DNA of 37,405 nt, taken from assembly GCA_964372275.1 (NCBI GenBank), contig CAYJRR010000033.1:1-37405 (forward strand), read 5' to 3'. This stretch comes from CAYJRR01 sp964372275 [NCBI: uncultured bacterium] (GTDB lineage: Bacteria > CAYJRR01). The first letter of the stretch is position 1. The number at the start of each line of letters is the position of its first letter. The position numbers were made by a program, and so were the translations under genes. Shown one piece after another: positions 25,362-33,471 of this stretch. Under the pieces are notes generated by a model. The model did no database searches. It was not told the DNA's origin and saw only the letters and a program-made list of their open reading frames with translations.

Positions 25362-26039
25362 ATGAGCGCCGTCGACGAAACCCCCACGCCGATCCGGCGG
25401 ATGGCACCCGGGCTTTTCCTCGGTGCGCTCGCGGCGGCCGCGGCCGCGGTCGTTTCGGCGCGGATCGGTGCGAGATTTCTGGGCGATGCGCGGGGCGAGG
25501 CCGTGGGCGTCGCAGCCGACCGTCTTGCCACCGACGTTGCGTCCGGCTCCTACGTGACCTTCGAGGCGCGACTCGATCCGGGACGCGTCGGTTATCTGCA
25601 ATCGGCAGGCGGCAAGATGGGCTACCTGTTGACGTCGCAGGCGGGTCCAGAGGTCGTCCTCTTCTGCGCTCCGCATTCGGAGTGCAGCCGCTACGTCGGG
25701 ACCCATGGACCGCTTCCCGGCAAGGAGCGGCCGCAAAGCGCGAGCTTCGGACAACCGGTCGTGCTTTCGGGTCGGCTGTTCGACGAATCGGCGGTGGCCT
25801 CTCGGCGGGACGTATCGATCGCCGACATCCGTCGGTACGCCGCGGCGGGGCGGGACGGCGGTCGCCCGGCCACGTCATCCGGTGCCGCTCGCTCCTCTCC
25901 GCCGGACGCACTCCGTGTCGTGTGGCTCGACGTCACGCCGGCCTCCGAGCGCGTCCGCGCCTGGATCGCGCTCGGCGCGTCGCTCCTCCTCGGCATCTCC
26001 GCCGCCGGGACGGGCGCGGCCGTTTTCCGGCGTCGGTAG
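25362..26039 (+). CDS. Hypothetical membrane protein with two terminal TM helices
   Basis: 225 residues. One transmembrane helix lies near the N-terminus (PGLFLGALAAAAAAVVSAR) and a second at the C-terminus (WIALGASLLLGISAAGTGAAVF) ahead of RRR. The ~150 residues between are predicted outside the cytoplasm and beta-rich (SGSYVTFEARLDPGRVGYLQ, GQPVVLSGRLFD). The pattern of a short OB-like loop between two TMs is seen in several uncharacterised envelope proteins, but I cannot name a family. It begins 22 bp after glucokinase and is probably cotranscribed. It converges on the coiled-coil gene with a 46-bp gap in which I see no clear terminator. Confidence 0.72.
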   Translation: MSAVDETPTPIRRMAPGLFLGALAAAAAAVVSARIGARFLGDARGEAVGVAADRLATDVASGSYVTFEARLDPGRVGYLQSAGGKMGYLLTSQAGPEVVLFCAPHSECSRYVGTHGPLPGKERPQSASFGQPVVLSGRLFDESAVASRRDVSIADIRRYAAAGRDGGRPATSSGAARSSPPDALRVVWLDVTPASERVRAWIALGASLLLGISAAGTGAAVFRRR

Positions 26040-26085
26040 CGTCCAGGCGAGACGTCCGTGCGCCACGTCGCTCGCGTGCCGACGC

Positions 26086-26700
26086 CTATCGCGCCCGGCC
26101 CACGCCCCTCGTCGAGCCGACCGGCGTCGAATCCGCTGGCTGCGGCGAACGCGTCGAGCCGAAACGCGGCGCGTTGCTGCCGGCGGCCGACCCCGCGGTT
26201 CCGGAGTGGATCGCCAATTGGCGTTCGATTGCTTCGGCCCGTCGGAGCGCTTCGCGGCGATCACGTTCGAGCGAGTCCCGTCGGGCGCGGAGCGCGTCCA
26301 TCGGCGTCGGAAGGCTATGACGATAGGATCCGTACGCGTTCAGGGCGAAGCTTGCGACGAAGATCGCCACCGCGGCCGGAGTGTTTACGAACGTCGCTCC
26401 GCCCGCAATCATCATGCCGAAAAGTCCGGCCTCCACCAGGCGATTTGCGGCGGCTTCCTGAGCCTTCGACGCTTCACGGGCGCCGTCGACGCGAAGGAGG
26501 AGGTCCTGTGATTCGCTCTCCGCTCGACGAGCCCGTTCGCGCTCCGTACTCGCCTGCCGGCGCAACGCCTCGATGGCGGGGCTCGCGATGGGAGAATCCA
26601 CCACGATCGGACCGGCGGGTTGCTCGGCACGAGCGGCGGTCGCCGCGAGGATCGAAAGCATCGAAAGTACGGCAAGCGCGCGACTGACGTTGGATGCCAT
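26086..26700 (-). CDS. Exported coiled-coil protein with a central hydrophobic segment
   Basis: 204 residues. The signal peptide ends AATAARA before EQPAGP. A first coiled coil spans about 40-85 (ALRRQASTERERARRAESES), a hydrophobic stretch of about 30 residues follows (GLFGMMIAGGATFVNTPAAV, then AIFVASFALNAYGSY), and a second charged coiled coil follows it (ALRARRDSLERDRREALRRA). The C-terminus is Ser/Pro/Gly-rich. Start ATG 26700 has GGAGG 7 bases upstream. The layout suggests an inner-membrane or periplasmic structural protein; no family is recognised. A weak sigma54-like site lies 40 bp upstream on the same strand. Confidence 0.75.
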   Translation of the reverse strand: MASNVSRALAVLSMLSILAATAARAEQPAGPIVVDSPIASPAIEALRRQASTERERARRAESESQDLLLRVDGAREASKAQEAAANRLVEAGLFGMMIAGGATFVNTPAAVAIFVASFALNAYGSYRHSLPTPMDALRARRDSLERDRREALRRAEAIERQLAIHSGTAGSAAGSNAPRFGSTRSPQPADSTPVGSTRGVGRAR

Positions 26701-26739
26701 TGAGTTCCTCCGTCCCGGATTGGAGTCGAGTCGAAGGAT

Positions 26740-26755
26740 TTCAAGGAACGTGCCG
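26740..26755 (-). promoter_or_regulatory. Weak sigma54-like -24/-12 site upstream of the coiled-coil gene
   Basis: The minus strand reads CGGCACGTTCCTTGAA. The -24 half is close to consensus TGGCACG and the spacing is right, but the -12 half has GA where GC is nearly invariant. It lies 40 bp before the ATG, with GGAGG between. It shares CGGCACGT with two other sites in this region, which is the main reason to record it. Confidence 0.3.
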
Positions 26756-26931
26756 TCGAATTCCAGGCGCGATTCCAGCAGAAAAGCGAGCGAGCCACGA
26801 TCACGTCTCGGTACACGACATGGGTTTCGGAGTCGCCGCCTGCAGGGAGTTCCCGACAACGAAAAAGGGCGGGAAGAGCGACGTGCGTGGGTCGATGCGC
26901 GATCCCCGTCGTCCACGCTAGGATGGAGTTC

Positions 26932-28182
26932 ATGCGGCCATCCTTGATGACATGGACCATCCTCGCGCCGTGGATCGTCGCTTCGTCGGTCTTGGTCGGC
27001 GCCTGCACGCGAAAGGAATCGGTCCCGCTCGCCCCAAAATACTACGAAGACGTGGCGCCGATTCTCCAGGAACGTTGTGTCTCGTGCCATGTCGCCGGTG
27101 GCATCGCCCCCTTTCCGCTCACCAGCTACGAAGCCGCGGCGGCGGTCGCATCGTCGATCAAGGCGACGACGGCCGCCCGGACGATGCCTCCCTGGGGCGT
27201 GGACAACTCGGGTAGTTGCCACACCTATGCGGATGCCCGGTGGCTCTCGGACGAAGAGATCGATACGTTGCGTGGATGGGCGGATGGAGGTGCGCCCGAG
27301 GGAAACCCGGAGGCGGCGCCGACGCCGACGTCGACGACGCCGGGACTTCAACGCGTCGACGCGACGGTCGACATGGGCTCGAGCTACACGCCGAACGCGA
27401 CCTACAGCGACGACTATCGTTGTTTCGTCGTCGACTCCGTGACGACGACGGATGCCTACCTGACGGCGTTCGAAGTTCGTCCCGGGGAGCCGAAGGTGGT
27501 GCATCACATCATCCTCTACGGCCTGACGGCGGAGGGAGAGACGGCGGCCGTGCAGAACGACGTGAACGATCCGGGCCTCGGCTACGAGTGTTTCGGCGGG
27601 CCCGGAAGTGCCGGTGCGTACTGGCTCGGCGCCTGGGCGCCGGGGATCCGGGTGGTCGAGTACCCTGCCAACACCGGCATTCTGGTTTCCGGCAACCGGA
27701 AGATGGTGATGCAGATCCACTACAACCTCGCCAACGGGGCGCTACCGGACCGGACCCGCATCGACCTGATGGGAGAGGCGACGGTTGCGAAGCCGTCCTC
27801 GCTCGCCGTGATCTCCGATTTCAATCTGGCTCTCTCTCCCGGGCAGTCGAACGCGACGCACACCTTTTCCTATCCGCTCGACTTCATGACCGGGCCCGCG
27901 GTGGTCTACGCCGTCTTCCCGCACATGCACCTGCTGGGGAAGTCGAGCCTTCTCGAGATCATCCGCTCGGATGACACGATCGAGTGCGTCCAGGACGGCT
28001 ACCGCTGGGACTTCGCGTGGCAGCAGCTGTACTTCTACGAGAGCCCGATCATCGCGCAGCCCAGCGATGTCCTTCGCATGACCTGCCATTACGACACCAC
28101 CTCCCGAACCGAGGTCACGACGTTCGGCGAGGGCTCGGAGGACGAGATGTGCGCGTCGATCATCTACAGCAGCGCTCCGTAG
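26932..28182 (+). CDS. Cytochrome c / PHM-type copper monooxygenase fusion lipoprotein
   Basis: 416 residues. The signal ends in SVLVGAC (lipobox, Cys25). A small cytochrome c domain carries CVSCH (49-53) and TMPPWG (Met85, likely axial ligand). The rest resembles the two-domain copper core of peptidylglycine alpha-hydroxylating and dopamine-beta monooxygenases. H191 and H192 (VVHHIILYG) and H263 (QIHYN) fit the CuH site; H331 and H333 (FPHMHLLG) and M406 (SEDEMC) fit the CuM site, so all six copper ligands are present. It probably hydroxylates a C-H bond using O2, with electrons from the haem rather than ascorbate. The ATG at 26932 was chosen over 26923 because AGGA lies 8 bases upstream. 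Confidence 0.85.
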   Translation: MRPSLMTWTILAPWIVASSVLVGACTRKESVPLAPKYYEDVAPILQERCVSCHVAGGIAPFPLTSYEAAAAVASSIKATTAARTMPPWGVDNSGSCHTYADARWLSDEEIDTLRGWADGGAPEGNPEAAPTPTSTTPGLQRVDATVDMGSSYTPNATYSDDYRCFVVDSVTTTDAYLTAFEVRPGEPKVVHHIILYGLTAEGETAAVQNDVNDPGLGYECFGGPGSAGAYWLGAWAPGIRVVEYPANTGILVSGNRKMVMQIHYNLANGALPDRTRIDLMGEATVAKPSSLAVISDFNLALSPGQSNATHTFSYPLDFMTGPAVVYAVFPHMHLLGKSSLLEIIRSDDTIECVQDGYRWDFAWQQLYFYESPIIAQPSDVLRMTCHYDTTSRTEVTTFGEGSEDEMCASIIYSSAP

Positions 28183-28301
28183 GGACCGAAGCCCTCCCGG
28201 GGTCCCATCGCGCCGTCGATTGTCGGGAGATCCCCACACCGCGCTTCGGACGGATCGCAGCCGATTCATAGCCGATACGGTTCGTTACGGCCGACCGATC
28301 A

Positions 28302-28317
28302 TGGCCACCCGGTTGCA
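28302..28317 (+). promoter_or_regulatory. Sigma54-like promoter (-24/-12) for the 28355-31019 genes
   Basis: TGGCCACCCGGTTGCA: the -24 TGGC and the -12 TTGCA are both exact, with the required ten bases between GG and GC. Transcription would start near 28328, leaving a ~27-base leader with GGAGG at 28343-28347 before the ATG at 28355. The stretch 28183-28301 before it holds only a GGGACC/GGTCCC hairpin just after the previous stop, without a T run. Confidence 0.55.
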
Positions 28318-28354
28318 ACGACTCCTCCCGAACCTGCCGCCTGGAGGATTCATC

Positions 28355-28861
28355 ATGCGAAAAATAATGGCCGCTCTCGTCGTGCTCGCCGTGCCCTCGC
28401 TCGCCAGCATCGCCCACGCCGACCAGTTTTCCTGGATCGAGGCGGCGAAGGTGCAGAACGTGAGGGAAGCGGTTCGGACCTTGCGCCGCGTTCCGGCTTT
28501 CGAGTACTGCGAACCGTGTGGAGACGAAGCGCCGAAGCTCCTTGGAGGGCGCGTCAAGCTCGAGACCGTCCCGCAGGATTCCCGGTACCTGCGCGTGACG
28601 GTCGGAGGGAAGGAGATCGATCTCGCCTACGTCTTCGTCCAGACCGGCGAAGAGTCGCCCAGATTCGAGAACCTGGCGTGGCGCGTCGGGCTGATTCCCA
28701 GCGACGTCTCCCGCATCCTCACCCTGTCGCTGAAGGTCACGACTTCGCCGGTGCTTGATCCGTTCCCTGGATCGAACGTTTCGCGCAACGGGGACAGCAC
28801 CGGCGGGACCACCGGTGCCGCGTTTCCGTCGACGTCTACCGGAGCCGGAACCCATCGGTGA
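28355..28861 (+). CDS. Hypothetical small periplasmic protein
   Basis: 168 residues. A clear signal peptide (RKIMAALVVLAVPSLASIAHA) is cut before DQFSW. The mature part is a small alpha/beta protein with a CEPCGDE motif (two cysteines, about residues 50-53), then LLGGRVKLETVPQ and YLRVTVGGKEIDLAYVFVQ, and a Ser/Thr/Gly-rich tail. I do not recognise the family; an S-S pair or metal site at CxxC is possible. The ATG at 28355 has GGAGG 7 bases upstream; an in-frame ATG at 28301 would lie inside the sigma54-like promoter and is rejected. It is followed after 49 bp by the DUF4781/ART-like gene and is likely cotranscribed with it. Confidence 0.75.
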   Translation: MRKIMAALVVLAVPSLASIAHADQFSWIEAAKVQNVREAVRTLRRVPAFEYCEPCGDEAPKLLGGRVKLETVPQDSRYLRVTVGGKEIDLAYVFVQTGEESPRFENLAWRVGLIPSDVSRILTLSLKVTTSPVLDPFPGSNVSRNGDSTGGTTGAAFPSTSTGAGTHR

Positions 28862-28910
28862 CGTTTCCGGCGGAGCCCGATTGAAAGGCTCCGATCCTGG
28901 GAGGGGCAAG

Positions 28911-31019
28911 ATGGTACCTAGACGGGTCGTCGGCGTTCGGACGGCGGCGTTCGCGATGCTGGTCGCGTTCCTCGGCGGCCAGGTGGCGCGCGCGCAGGAC
29001 TCTTCGGGATCGGAATGCCCGACGGGGACGCTCGAGGTCGAGTCCGGCCGGCTCGGCTCGACGATCGCCGCGCTGCTGCAGGCCGCGGAGTGGCTGCCTC
29101 GCGATCCCTGCGCGGAGATCGCGGGGCCGCCGTCCCCCGCCGCCCTGCGGCAGGCGCGGAAGTACCTGGAACCGGGACCGGTCGGCGGCGGCGCGAAACC
29201 GCGTCTGACGACGATCCCGATCGTCTTCTCCGACCGTCGTGGCGCCCGACTGCTCGTCCTCTATCGGATGCAGTCGGCGGACGGCTCCGTGCGCTTCGTG
29301 GAGCCGGGCGGTCGCACCTACTCCGATCTCGAGGATTGGAAACGAAACAATCGGCTTCCACCGGGAGACGTGAGCTTTCCGGAGAACGGCGACGTTCCGG
29401 GCACCCGATGCGATCCCGTCTGGACGTCCTCGCCGACCCCGTCCACTCGGGTTTCCGCACGGTTCGTGCGAGGTCTCGACGTCGCCACGGGCGCCGCCGG
29501 AGTCACGCTCCTGGCGAGTTCCCTGGTCATCGGAACGGCCGGGACCGGCGGTGCCCTGATCGCGGCCGCCGGCTTGGGAACGGGTCTCTATGGCGGTATC
29601 CGGGCGGGATTCGACCTTCTCGACCGGGTGCGCCACGAGGAGTCGCTGAACCCGTTCTCGAGTGCGGAAGCGCGCTCGAACGAGCTCGCCCTGGCCGCCA
29701 GTATCGTTGGACTTGGTGCGACCGCGGCGAGCGTTCGAGGCTCCGTCGCCGTCGCGAAGGGGCTGAACGCGGTGGGGATCGTGCTCGCGGGCGCGGGCAC
29801 GGCGGACTTCGGTCTCCAAACGTTCCAGCAGTGGGAGCATCTCTCGCGCGCAGAGCGGACGGCGGCCCTGGCGAGGCTCGCCTTGTCCGGAACGACGACG
29901 GCCATCTCGATCCGGAACGCTTGGACCACCGGGACGTCCGCCACGGTCCGTCGCGCCGCCGGCGGCGCGGTCGAGCCGCCCCCTCTTCCCGAATACCTGG
30001 AGAAGCTGGAGCGCGCCGCGAAGCCGCTGACGCCACGGGAAGGGGGTGCTTTCCTGAGCGGACCGGCCGGCGGCGTCGAAGGCAGCTCGATGTCGAAGCA
30101 GCTGCGATCGGTCGGTCCCCATCTCCGCGCCCACGACTTGTCGCTGGAGGCCGCAGCGACATCGCCGCAGCTTCTCAAGATCGGCTCGGCCCGGGGATTC
30201 CAACGCGGCGGGCTCGCGGTCTGGAAGAATGACGTCTTCCCCGTCGACTACTTCGTGCGCCGGCATGCCGAGGGGGCCAGGGCCGAAATCGGAAAACGGG
30301 AACCGTGGTTCCGATGGGATGCTTCGCGCTCCGAGTTTGAGTTCCGCGATTCCGGGTCCAACGCACGCCTTCTCGAGCTGGTCAGGAACGGGCGGAAATC
30401 CCCGGAGAAGATCGCGCTCTACCGGGGCACCACCGCGTATGAGGCACTTCTCCTGGAGTTGGGGCGGGACGCCACCGGCGCCGCGCGGGACGCGAGTTGG
30501 CGGGAGGCGTTGCGTTCGACCCTCCGCGAGATCGTGGACTACAAGAAGTCGACGCTCGCCGCGTATGTGGAGCTCGCCAGGGAAGGAATGGTGACTGAGA
30601 CGGATGCACGCACGAGACAGGCGAAGTACGACGCCGTCGTGCGCCTCGCCGAAGACCGCATTTCGACGGCGGAACGTGCGCGGACCGCCGATCAAATCCG
30701 CGCCTTCGCACGCGACTCGCTCGACCGCCTGCTGGCGGATGGGTCCTTCGGCGGCGGTTTCGTCACGCCGGATCCGGACCGTGCCGCGATGTTCGCCAAG
30801 GGGCGCGTGGTTCGCTTCGACGTTCCATTCGAAGAGCTCGACCGGCTCCTGCGAAGCGATCGTCTCTATGTCGGGCTGGAGGCGATCGACCAGCAGCCGG
30901 CGGTGGAGATCGGCTTTCTCCCCCCCGCGGACGGCGCCGGCGGCGAGCGCCTTGGCGATCTCCTGCTCCGCTCCTTCTCGACGTCGACCGCTGCCGGAAG
31001 CTCGCAGCTGTTCAACTAG
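28911..31019 (+). CDS. Exported DUF4781-like protein with ADP-ribosyltransferase-like C-terminus
   Basis: 702 residues with a signal peptide ending QVARAQ. Residues about 180-275 are hydrophobic and contain RGLDVATGAAGVTLLASSL and DLLDRVRHEESLNPFSSAEA, the pattern I associate with DUF4781. A charged linker follows. The C-terminal ~210 residues show the order of an R-S-E ADP-ribosyltransferase: LYRGTT with Arg505, then after long helices GGGFVTPDPDRAAMFAKG (T619) and VVRFDVPFEEL, and a late strand PAVEIGFL with Glu666. The Ser-Thr-Ser motif is reduced to a Thr. The ART reading is tentative; if right, it is an exported effector or toxin. It ends with TAG sharing CTAG with the stop of the convergent pilin-papain gene. 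Confidence 0.72.
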   Translation: MVPRRVVGVRTAAFAMLVAFLGGQVARAQDSSGSECPTGTLEVESGRLGSTIAALLQAAEWLPRDPCAEIAGPPSPAALRQARKYLEPGPVGGGAKPRLTTIPIVFSDRRGARLLVLYRMQSADGSVRFVEPGGRTYSDLEDWKRNNRLPPGDVSFPENGDVPGTRCDPVWTSSPTPSTRVSARFVRGLDVATGAAGVTLLASSLVIGTAGTGGALIAAAGLGTGLYGGIRAGFDLLDRVRHEESLNPFSSAEARSNELALAASIVGLGATAASVRGSVAVAKGLNAVGIVLAGAGTADFGLQTFQQWEHLSRAERTAALARLALSGTTTAISIRNAWTTGTSATVRRAAGGAVEPPPLPEYLEKLERAAKPLTPREGGAFLSGPAGGVEGSSMSKQLRSVGPHLRAHDLSLEAAATSPQLLKIGSARGFQRGGLAVWKNDVFPVDYFVRRHAEGARAEIGKREPWFRWDASRSEFEFRDSGSNARLLELVRNGRKSPEKIALYRGTTAYEALLLELGRDATGAARDASWREALRSTLREIVDYKKSTLAAYVELAREGMVTETDARTRQAKYDAVVRLAEDRISTAERARTADQIRAFARDSLDRLLADGSFGGGFVTPDPDRAAMFAKGRVVRFDVPFEELDRLLRSDRLYVGLEAIDQQPAVEIGFLPPADGAGGERLGDLLLRSFSTSTAAGSSQLFN

Positions 31020-31945
31020 GTGCGAATGCGATTCTTCGGCTCTCCGCTTCCGGTTCCGACGACGACGACTTCGCGCCCGCTCCGGCCCCATGCGTCCATG
31101 AACTCCTGCGCGGAGGCGGTCGAGAGCATTCCGGTGCTGTCGCGAAGCGAGACCGCCGTGACGCGTCCGTCTGCGTCCTTGTTCATCCCGGTCACCACGA
31201 CCCAATGGGCCCCTTCGGTCGAGGACAGTCGGCTTCCGTCGAACCCGACGAGCGCGATCGGGTTCTTCCCTTGGCGAACGTCGAGCTCGAGCAACGCGAG
31301 GTCGCTGCCGGCATCTCCACTGCGGCCATTTCGACGCGATGTATCGAATCCGTATCCCCGCCCGAGTCGCTGCATCGATTCCGAGTCCAGGTAGAAGCCC
31401 CATCGATTCGGCGCGCGGAGTCCCACATCCATGCTGCGTCGGATGGCCTCGTCGAGGGTGACGCCGGCATGCTGCCGTGTCGTGACGAAGGAGAAGGCCC
31501 AGGGACCGCAAAGGTTCAGATCGATCGACGGCGGCGGCTCTTCCTGAGCGGTCTGGGTCGAGAGCGCGAGCTTTTCGCGTGCCCACTTGTCCCGCAGGGC
31601 AGGCTCGTCCGCCGCGGTCGTGTCGCAGCGGCCGTTCAAACACCAGGGATCGTTACCGGTGCCGCCAACGCCGCCGGTCGCCCCGTACACGCCGCCCGGC
31701 GTGAGGCCCGACGACCGGGCCGAACCCCGTATGCCGGCGCCGGAGGGAGTCCCACCGCGAAGGCCGACGCCGCCGATGCCGCCCCCGGCGAGGATCCGAC
31801 TGACATCCCTTCCGAGGGCGTCGACGCCGATTCGAACGTCGGGCACGAGCGTATGCGCCGCCGCGACACCGGCGATCACGACGACCGAAACGACGAGCAG
31901 TTGCTCTGTGGCCGCCTGGCCGGTGGGCTGTCGGCGCCGACCCAT
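31016..31945 (-). CDS. Papain-fold cysteine peptidase-like protein with type IV pilin-like leader
   Basis: 309 residues. The N-terminus MGRRRQPTG, then QAATEQLLVVSVVVIAGVAA, has the features of a TadE/Flp-type prepilin: short basic leader, Gly9 before the cut, Glu at +5 of the mature protein, then a hydrophobic helix. A Gly-rich linker follows (53-97). The C-terminal domain has NLCGPWAF (Cys146), GAHWVVVTG (His247) and LRDSTG (Asp269), the Cys/His/Asp order of C39/papain-fold peptidases. Pre-pilin peptidase processing and delivery to the pilus or inner membrane are inferred. ATG 31945 was chosen; GTG 31963 lies in the sigma54-like site. The next minus-strand gene upstream is the sigma54 activator. 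Confidence 0.78.
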   Translation of the reverse strand: MGRRRQPTGQAATEQLLVVSVVVIAGVAAAHTLVPDVRIGVDALGRDVSRILAGGGIGGVGLRGGTPSGAGIRGSARSSGLTPGGVYGATGGVGGTGNDPWCLNGRCDTTAADEPALRDKWAREKLALSTQTAQEEPPPSIDLNLCGPWAFSFVTTRQHAGVTLDEAIRRSMDVGLRAPNRWGFYLDSESMQRLGRGYGFDTSRRNGRSGDAGSDLALLELDVRQGKNPIALVGFDGSRLSSTEGAHWVVVTGMNKDADGRVTAVSLRDSTGMLSTASAQEFMDAWGRSGREVVVVGTGSGEPKNRIRT

Positions 31946-31958
31946 TCGGGAAGAGCGA

Positions 31959-31974
31959 AGCACGACACGTGCCG
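31959..31974 (-). promoter_or_regulatory. Sigma54-like site at the start of the pilin-papain gene
   Basis: The minus strand reads CGGCACGTGTCGTGCT: -24 CGGCACG, four bases, -12 GTGCT, with GG and GC ten bases apart. The predicted start of transcription (about 31948) would leave almost no leader before ATG 31945, so either the message is leaderless or this site is accidental. Confidence 0.4.
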
Positions 31975-32089
31975 TCCGTGACGCACGCGGAAATGCTCGG
32001 ATACCCCTGGTGATATCGGGGGGGCTCGACTCCTGAATGGATAGTAATACCCCCAGGCACCTCCGCGAGCCACGGCCGGGCGGTCCGAC

Positions 32090-33406
32090 CTACTCGAATC
32101 CGTGTCGGCGTAGGAGATCGACCAGGTGGGAGCGGTCCATCTTCGCGTTGCGAGCGGCTTGGGAGACGTTTCCGCCCGACCGTTGCACCACCGACCGGAT
32201 GAACCGGCGCTCGAACTCGTCCACCACCACGCGCCTCGCGTCGCGGTAGGGAAGGCCCAGCAGCGGCTCGATCAAATCGCCTCCGCTCCCCGCGGCCGGA
32301 GGGTTTCGCGCGCTATCGAGCGCGGGCGCGCGGCCGGTGGCGACCATCGCCTGCACGAAGTTCCGGAGCTCGCGCACGTTACCGGGCCAATGATGGCGGA
32401 TGATCGCCCGCATCGTCTCCGGATCGACGACCGCATCGACCGAAAGTTCCGGGTCCTCTTCCCAAAGGAAGTGCTGGACGAGGGCGGCTATGTCGTCGCG
32501 CCGCTCCCGCAGCGGAGGGAGCTCGATCAGCACAACCGCCAGACGGTAGTAGAGGTCGAGCCGAAACGTCCCCTGGTTGACCTCCGCCCGCAAGTCACGG
32601 TTCGTCGCGGCGATGATCCGCACGTCGACGCCGATCTCCTCCGATCCGCCGACGCGACGGAAGCGACGCCTTTCCAGGGCGCCGAGAAGTGACGGCTGCA
32701 TCGACGCCGGTAGCTCACCGAGCTCGTCGAGGAAGACCGTCCCGCCGTTGCCCCGCTCGAACGCCCCGATGTATCGCTTTTCCGCTCCGGTGAAGGCGCC
32801 CCGTTCGTGACCGAACAGCTCGCTGGCGATGAGGCTTTGCGAGAGCGCCCCGCAGTCGACCGTCTCGAACGGCTCCTTCGACCGAGGGCTCCGGGCATGG
32901 ATCGCGCGCGCGACCAGCTCCTTGCCCGTGCCCGACTCGCCCACCACGAGTACCGACCCGTCCCCTTTCGAGATCCGGTCGATCTCGGCCATCACTCGCC
33001 GCATCGCCGGCGATCGACCGAGCAGCCCTTCGAGCGCTTCGTCTCCGTGCAACGGAACCGTGACCTCCGAGCCGTCCTCCACGCGAACCTTCGTCTTCCC
33101 GAGCGTGAGGATCGCGCCGGCCGGGACGGATCCCGTCGATACCGATGCCAGCCCGACGAAGGTCCCGTTCGTCGATCCGTGGTCGACCAATCGAATGCGG
33201 TCCGCGTCACGAATCATCTCGAGGTGGTAGCGCGACACCGTCGGATCGGTGAGCGTGACGTCGTTGCCCGGCGCGGTGCCCAGGGTCAACCGGTCGGTGG
33301 TGGCGACGATCGACAAGCCGGTGTTCGGCCCGTCGACGACGACGGCGCGAAGTCCGACCAGTGGAATCCCCTCGACGCGAGTCGGAACGGTCGTTATCGG
33401 TGGCAA
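32090..33406 (-). CDS. FHA-domain sigma54-dependent transcriptional activator
   Basis: 438 residues from TTG 33406. An N-terminal FHA domain (about 18-110) has SRYH (58-61) and STNGT (78-82), which bind phosphothreonine. The AAA+ domain has Walker A GESGTGKE (156-163), GAFTGA (203-208), the sigma54-contact loop, Walker B TVFLDE and the arginine-rich REL region. A Fis-type helix-turn-helix ends the protein (NVSQAARNAKMDRSHLVDLLRR, about 413-434). It activates sigma54 promoters when its FHA domain senses a phosphorylated partner. The TTG has GAGGAG 10 bases upstream; longer frames would run into the divergent kinase gene. The neighbouring kinase is the likely source of the phosphothreonine. Confidence 0.93.
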   Translation of the reverse strand: MPPITTVPTRVEGIPLVGLRAVVVDGPNTGLSIVATTDRLTLGTAPGNDVTLTDPTVSRYHLEMIRDADRIRLVDHGSTNGTFVGLASVSTGSVPAGAILTLGKTKVRVEDGSEVTVPLHGDEALEGLLGRSPAMRRVMAEIDRISKGDGSVLVVGESGTGKELVARAIHARSPRSKEPFETVDCGALSQSLIASELFGHERGAFTGAEKRYIGAFERGNGGTVFLDELGELPASMQPSLLGALERRRFRRVGGSEEIGVDVRIIAATNRDLRAEVNQGTFRLDLYYRLAVVLIELPPLRERRDDIAALVQHFLWEEDPELSVDAVVDPETMRAIIRHHWPGNVRELRNFVQAMVATGRAPALDSARNPPAAGSGGDLIEPLLGLPYRDARRVVVDEFERRFIRSVVQRSGGNVSQAARNAKMDRSHLVDLLRRHGFE

Positions 33407-33471
33407 TCGGTCCGTCTCCTCGTCGCGAACAATATCATTCCTCGGAGGGTCCCGCGGTATCGTGACGGAGG

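Noticed and set aside
26840-26860. A sigma54-like site for the copper monooxygenase gene on the plus strand
   Set aside because: GG and GC can be spaced ten apart (near 26824) but neither half resembles TGGCACG or TTGCA.
28182-28206. GGGACC/GGTCCC hairpin after the copper monooxygenase gene as a terminator
   Set aside because: Only six base pairs, a 13-base loop and no T run; too weak to call.
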